This document shows, piece by piece, positions 59,255 to 64,000 of a DNA stretch of 64,000 nucleotides. A program made the position numbers and the translations under genes. The notes beneath the pieces are model-generated. The model saw only the letters and a program-made list of their open reading frames with translations, was not told the DNA's origin and ran no database searches. The stretch covers positions 16,350,058 through 16,414,057 of the forward strand of contig CM025850.1 of the NCBI GenBank assembly GCA_003952965.2, written 5' to 3'. Source of the DNA: Morella rubra. Its lineage: Eukaryota > Streptophyta > Magnoliopsida > Fagales > Myricaceae. How positions within the stretch are numbered: the first letter of the stretch is position 1; every line of letters starts with the position of its first letter.

Positions 59255-61425
59255 CACTACAAAAAAATCAGGCTATAGTGGCGGCCAAAAAACGCTGGTA
59301 CATGCCCAAAAAACTCTGCTACTTCTAGCAATTTTTTAGCAGCATTTGCAAATGCCGCAATATATGCGTTGGGGTAGGGCTTTAGCGTCGTTTATCACAA
59401 ACGCTAGTGAAAGTTAGACCTACCCTAGCAGTCATCTAGCAGCGATCACAAACGTTGCTACAGATCCTAATTCGGGTTGGTATATTTGTTGCAGCATTTT
59501 CCCTAAAATGCAGCTGAAGGTCTATAGTGGTGTTTACAAAGTGCAACTACAGACAACCTATTGCAGTGTTTTGAAAACGCCACTATAGACCTTACCTATC
59601 GGGCATTTGGGAAAAGCTGCTACAAGTCGATTTGTGGTGGCATTTTGAAACTGAGAGATTCCTGTCTGTAGGGGCACGTGGGAAATGTCCTTACCTTTTG
59701 TGGTGGTGTTTTGAAACGCTGCTATAGACCTTAGCTATTGTGATGGCATTTTGAAACTAAGAGATTTCGATCCGGGGGGCGATCGAGAGAAACTGAGAGA
59801 TCTCAAGGCAGAGGGAGAGCATTCGATGAAAAGGAAAAGGGAGAGACTTCGATCGGAGAATAAAAGAGGAAGAGGGAGGAAGAAATTTCGGTTCGGGGGC
59901 ACGCGGGAAATGAAATTCATATAAGAACTTCAATTTTTATCGGCATTTGAAAGTCACCATGTTTTGCAATTAAAATGAAACTCACCATTCCGTTTTGCTT
60001 TGTTTTCTTTTCTTTTCCTTTTATATTTTGTTTGTTTTATTTTGATTCATATAACATTCTTTTTTTCAGGTGAAGTAAAATTGTAAATCCACATGAGCAG
60101 CTGATGTGTCAAATTAGTGCCAGATAAGAAATAATTAAATAAATTAGTGTCAAATTTTAAAATCTAAAAAGTACATATGTATTGCTTATGTAACAAGTAC
60201 ATACGTATAATTATATAAATATGCATATACTTATAACTATCCATTCTTTTAAAGTCTTGTTTTATTATATAATAAATTGAGTCATAATACATTTGGGTTC
60301 ACTTAAATACTTACACATATCACATTGTAGTAAAAAAAATAATGCAGGAACACTTATATAACATTGTTGTCACAGTGTATATATATGTAATGTATTGTGA
60401 CTACATTATACTATATCTATAGAATACATATATATACTCATATATATCACATAACAACAAGGGAACAACGACATTATTTGCATATATTATATACTCATAT
60501 ATATCACATAATGACAAGAGATATAGCATATAAAATATTCAATCTTAATATGTACAAATACTATATACACATAATATTAAACATGGCATACATTCAAACT
60601 ATAAAATATCTCCTAATATATGGTGATATAATAATATATAACACATTATACAACAAAATATAAAACAACAATGTAGTCACCAAGTTATATCATATAACAA
60701 CTTCAATATTCACAACATTCCCTCTAATTTCCTATTTTATTAAGTGGGTTCCCTAGAATAAATTTTTTTCAAATACATTACTATACAATATAATATATTA
60801 TATAACATATAAAAAAATTCTTAACATTAAATAAATTAAAAAAATAAATAATCATGTAATTGTCTATAACGGTATTTTTCACACAAACGCTGCTATAGAG
60901 TGAACTATAGTAGCATTTGGTAAAAAAAAGGCTGCTACAAAATGTATTTTAGCCACGTTTTACAACCAAAATGCTGCTAAAACTACAACATGTGGCAGTG
61001 TCTTCAAAACCCGCTAAAGATATAGCGGAGTTTTATATGCTAAAAATGTCAACTCTAGCAGTGTACAAAAGCTGCCACAAGTCTGCGTTTTAACAAAAAT
61101 GCTGCCAAAAGTTTGAATTTTAGCAACAGTTTTCTCTAAAATGCCGCTAGAACTCACACACCTGTAGTAATATTTTTTACAATGCATCTCTACAAGCATA
61201 AGTTTTAGCGGCATTTTACCATAAATGCTGTTAAAAGTCGAAGTAGTGCTTGTGGCAAAATGCTGCTAAAGCACAAAACTTTTGTAGCATTTTTTAAAAA
61301 GAGCGACTAAATGTTTAACTTCTAGTGGCGTTTTACCGCTATAGATAACCTATAGTCGCATTTCTTTCACAAACGCCACCATAGTGTCTTTTAGCTACAA
61401 TTGTAGATAAACGCCGCTGAAGGGT
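59255..61425. mobile_element. CACTA element 4, right end lost in gap
   Basis: The left terminus is CACTACAAAAAAATCAGGC at 59255, within the LTR-like repeat. Subterminal motifs TAGCAGCATTTGCAAA and AACGCTGCTA run to about 59740 and resume at 60870-61425, where they are the same family in both orientations. The interior is AT-rich (60000-60860), with text shared with 57517-57760. No transposase is recognisable, so it is non-autonomous. Its left subterminal repeats resemble those at 1593-2050, so it is the same family. Confidence 0.75.
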
Positions 61426-61758
61426 NNNNNNNNNNNNNNNNNNNNNNNNNNNNNNNNNNNNNNNNNNNNNNNNNNNNNNNNNNNNNNNNNNNNNNNNNNN
61501 NNNNNNNNNNNNNNNNNNNNNNNNNNNNNNNNNNNNNNNNNNNNNNNNNNNNNNNNNNNNNNNNNNNNNNNNNNNNNNNNNNNNNNNNNNNNNNNNNNNN
61601 NNNNNNNNNNNNNNNNNNNNNNNNNNNNNNNNNNNNNNNNNNNNNNNNNNNNNNNNNNNNNNNNNNNNNNNNNNNNNNNNNNNNNNNNNNNNNNNNNNNN
61701 NNNNNNNNNNNNNNNNNNNNNNNNNNNNNNNNNNNNNNNNNNNNNNNNNNNNNNNNNN
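61426..61758. other. Assembly gap (333 N)
   Basis: Run of N. The sequence to the left is CACTA subterminal repeat. The sequence to the right starts abruptly inside a solo LTR end and matches 45588 onward. Confidence 0.99.
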
Positions 61759-64000
61759 CTTAAGTATTCCTTGTTGGGGATGCTCGCGGCTGTTACTACG
61801 CCCTTCGAGTTAGTGTTTGGGGCATGATAGAGAGGCTCGTACGAAGAGCAGCAAATCGAGTATGAGACAGTGGCTTTGTAAACACATCGACCAACTAATT
61901 TTTGCTGGAAACAAAAGAAACAATCAAGGATTTGGAAGCAACTCGATCACAAACAAAATGGTAGTCTATGGAAACATGCTTCGTCCGGGCATGTAAAACA
62001 CGATTTGCAGTAAGATAAGTTCCTCCCAGATTACCACACCACAAAAAAGGGGGAGAAGAGAGAGACGCGCCAAGATCACACAAAAGAGACTGAATCCATA
62101 ACAACTCGCAAGTGGCATTAGCCACGGCCTTGTATTAGGCCTCGGTGCTAGAACGAGCAATGCTAGGTTGCTTCCGAGAATTCCAGCTGATAAGATGAGA
62201 GCCAAAAAAGACACATAATCCACCAGTGCTACGTCTATCATCAGGGCATCCCGCCCAGTCAGCATCCGAATATGCAGCAAGCACTCAAGTGGAGGAGCGA
62301 GAAAAGTGTAAGCCATAATCAATAGTGTGTCGAAGATACCAGAGAATTCGTTTGACGGCTTGCTAATGTGGAACACATGGAGCATGCATATACTGGCATA
62401 CACGGTTTACTGCAAAAGAGAAATCGGGACGAGTAAACGAGAGATACTGAAGGCTCCCAACAACACTGCGATATAGAGTGTGATCTTCAAAAGAGGCACC
62501 CTCCCGAGCAGACAAAGAACCGGTGGTGGCCATAGGGGTCTGTACAGGCTTACACAAAGTCATATTAGTCCTCTTCAACAAATCAGAAATGTATTGGCGT
62601 TAAGATAGTAGAAGACTAGAGGATAGGTGGTGGACCTCAACACCAAGAAAATAATGCAATTGACCTAAATCTTTGACTGGAAAGGAAGTACCCAACGTGG
62701 AGATCAAGGAGTGAATGGCAGCAGTACAAGAGTCGGTGATGACTATATCATCAACATATACTAGGAAAAAAATGCAGAGAGCACCCCGTCTATAAGTGAA
62801 GAGGGAGGAGTCAGCACGAGAGGCTGTAAAATCGAGTTCAAGCAATCGAGAACTGAGTTTGGAGAACCAGGCACGAGGAGCTTGCTTCAGCCCATACAAA
62901 GCCTTTTGAAGCTTACAGACATGAAGAGGATAATCTGGATGAACAAAGCCGGCAAATTGGGCCATAAAAACATCCTCAGCCAAATCACCATGCAAGAATA
63001 CATTATAAATGTCAAGTTGATGAAGAGTCCAACCAAATTGAATAGCCAAAGAGATAACTAACCGAACAGTAGAGGGCTTGACTACAGGACTAAAAGTCTC
63101 CTGATAGTCAAGGCCATGTTGTTGATGGAAGCCTTTGGCAACAAGGCTTGCTTTTTTGCGCTCGACATCTCCATTGGCAAGAAACTTGGTGCGAAAGATC
63201 CATTTACAACCGAGCACATTTTGAGAAGGGGTAGGAGGAACCAAGGTCCAAGTATGGGTCTGTAAAAGAGCATGAAATTCTACTTGCATGGCCTGTCACC
63301 ACTCAAGATGCTTAAGAGCCTCAGTGACAGAGGTAGGTTCAGTAGGAACTGAAGAACCCGTGGTGAGATGAGCCCTTGGGGAAGGCCAAAGAAGAGTGCC
63401 ATCGGTGTACTATTTTGGGTGACGAATGCGCGTGGGACAACAAGGAAGGGGAGGAGGTACAGAGGAAGAGGACAAATTGTAAGGAGAGACCTCGAGAGTT
63501 ATCTGTGGGGCAATAGCAGCAGTCGAAGGACTAGTGGTCTGTGGAGAAGCAGGCGAAGAGACTGAAGGGTCATCGGTGGGGCCAGGGGACAAAGGCTGCA
63601 TAGGTGTCAGAGCGGCAGGAAAAGCCGAGTGAGGGGAAGCTAAAGTAAGAGATAGAGGAAGTGTTGTCATAGGAACCGAGGAAGACACAGACTCGGCAAA
63701 AGAGGATGTGTGAAAAGGAAAAAGTTGCTCATCGAAAATAACATTTCGAGAGATGTAGAACCGAGTAGTGGGAACATGATAGCAGAGATAGCCCTTATGG
63801 TCAAGGCTTTATCCAATAAAAACACATAAAGTGGAGCGTAAATCCAATTTGTGTCTATTATAAGGACGAAGGTGAGGATAACATGCAGACCCAAACACAC
63901 AAAGAAATTTTTAATCAGGGTGTTTATGAAATAAAAGAAAGAAAGGAGACACTTTCTGAGTAACAGGACTTTGTAACCTATTAATAAGGAAAACGGCAGC
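61759..64000 (-). repeat. Exact-looking second copy of 45588-47829 (LTR end plus Copia A pol)
   Basis: The offset is 16171 throughout with no difference that I noticed, including disabling stops and the GAGAG target duplication (61830-61834) after the last 71 bp of the solo LTR. It contains RNase H (61895-62581) and RT (62600-63289, with KALYGLKQAPRAW and YVDD). The integrase end continues past the window. Identical decay marks mean this is a copy of the same locus, not an independent insertion. It could be a very recent duplication or an assembly duplicate. Confidence 0.95.

Overview
The window is nuclear DNA of a flowering plant, probably a eudicot. It is AT-rich, almost entirely transposable-element sequence in several nested layers, and carries one intact host gene. 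The evidence is Ty1/copia elements with plant initiator-Met tRNA primer sites, CACTA (En/Spm) elements with tnp2-type transposase relics, a plant LINE, a tRNA-type SINE, a fragment of a plant Argonaute and a chloroplast-type phospholipase A1. No rRNA, tRNA gene or CRISPR array was seen.

Layout. 1-6653 is one copy of a near-identical duplication whose other copy is 37338-44167. Each copy holds a block crowded with GATCGATC palindromes, a CACTA end, a transposase relic, the 3' LTR of a copia element (Copia A) and the start of a large LTR of unknown, perhaps Ty3/gypsy, origin. In copy 1 that LTR (4698-7950) runs into a different element, Copia B (7951-13052, minus strand), which lies in a LINE relic (13053-14110). 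Next comes a decayed CACTA element (14786 to about 21965) with tnp2, DUF4218 and Transposase_24-like remains on the minus strand and arrays of CGTCCGAAC-like motifs. 22-26 kb holds small inverted-repeat elements and a SINE. The intact gene is an intronless class I phospholipase A1 at 26509-28044 (+).

A second CACTA element (28367-36175, AAG target duplication, two left ends) contains a fold-back repeat of about 550 bp and an LTR-like non-coding repeat. Copia A (41719-50100, minus, target duplication ACCTT) contains the large solo LTR (42035-45658, target duplication GAGAG). To its right is an Argonaute 3' gene fragment (minus), split by Copia C (50639-54732). From 55 kb there is a MITE, an LTR-like repeat and two CACTA ends. 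A 333-bp N gap (61426-61758) follows, and then 2.24 kb that appears identical to 45588-47829.

Only the lipase looks functional. All three copia polyproteins are broken by stops, frameshifts or deletions, and the transposases and LINE are relics. The most informative structure is the pair of large LTRs: one has matching flanks and the other does not, and sequence identity drops inside the mismatched one. This points to ectopic recombination between LTRs or to a false assembly join.
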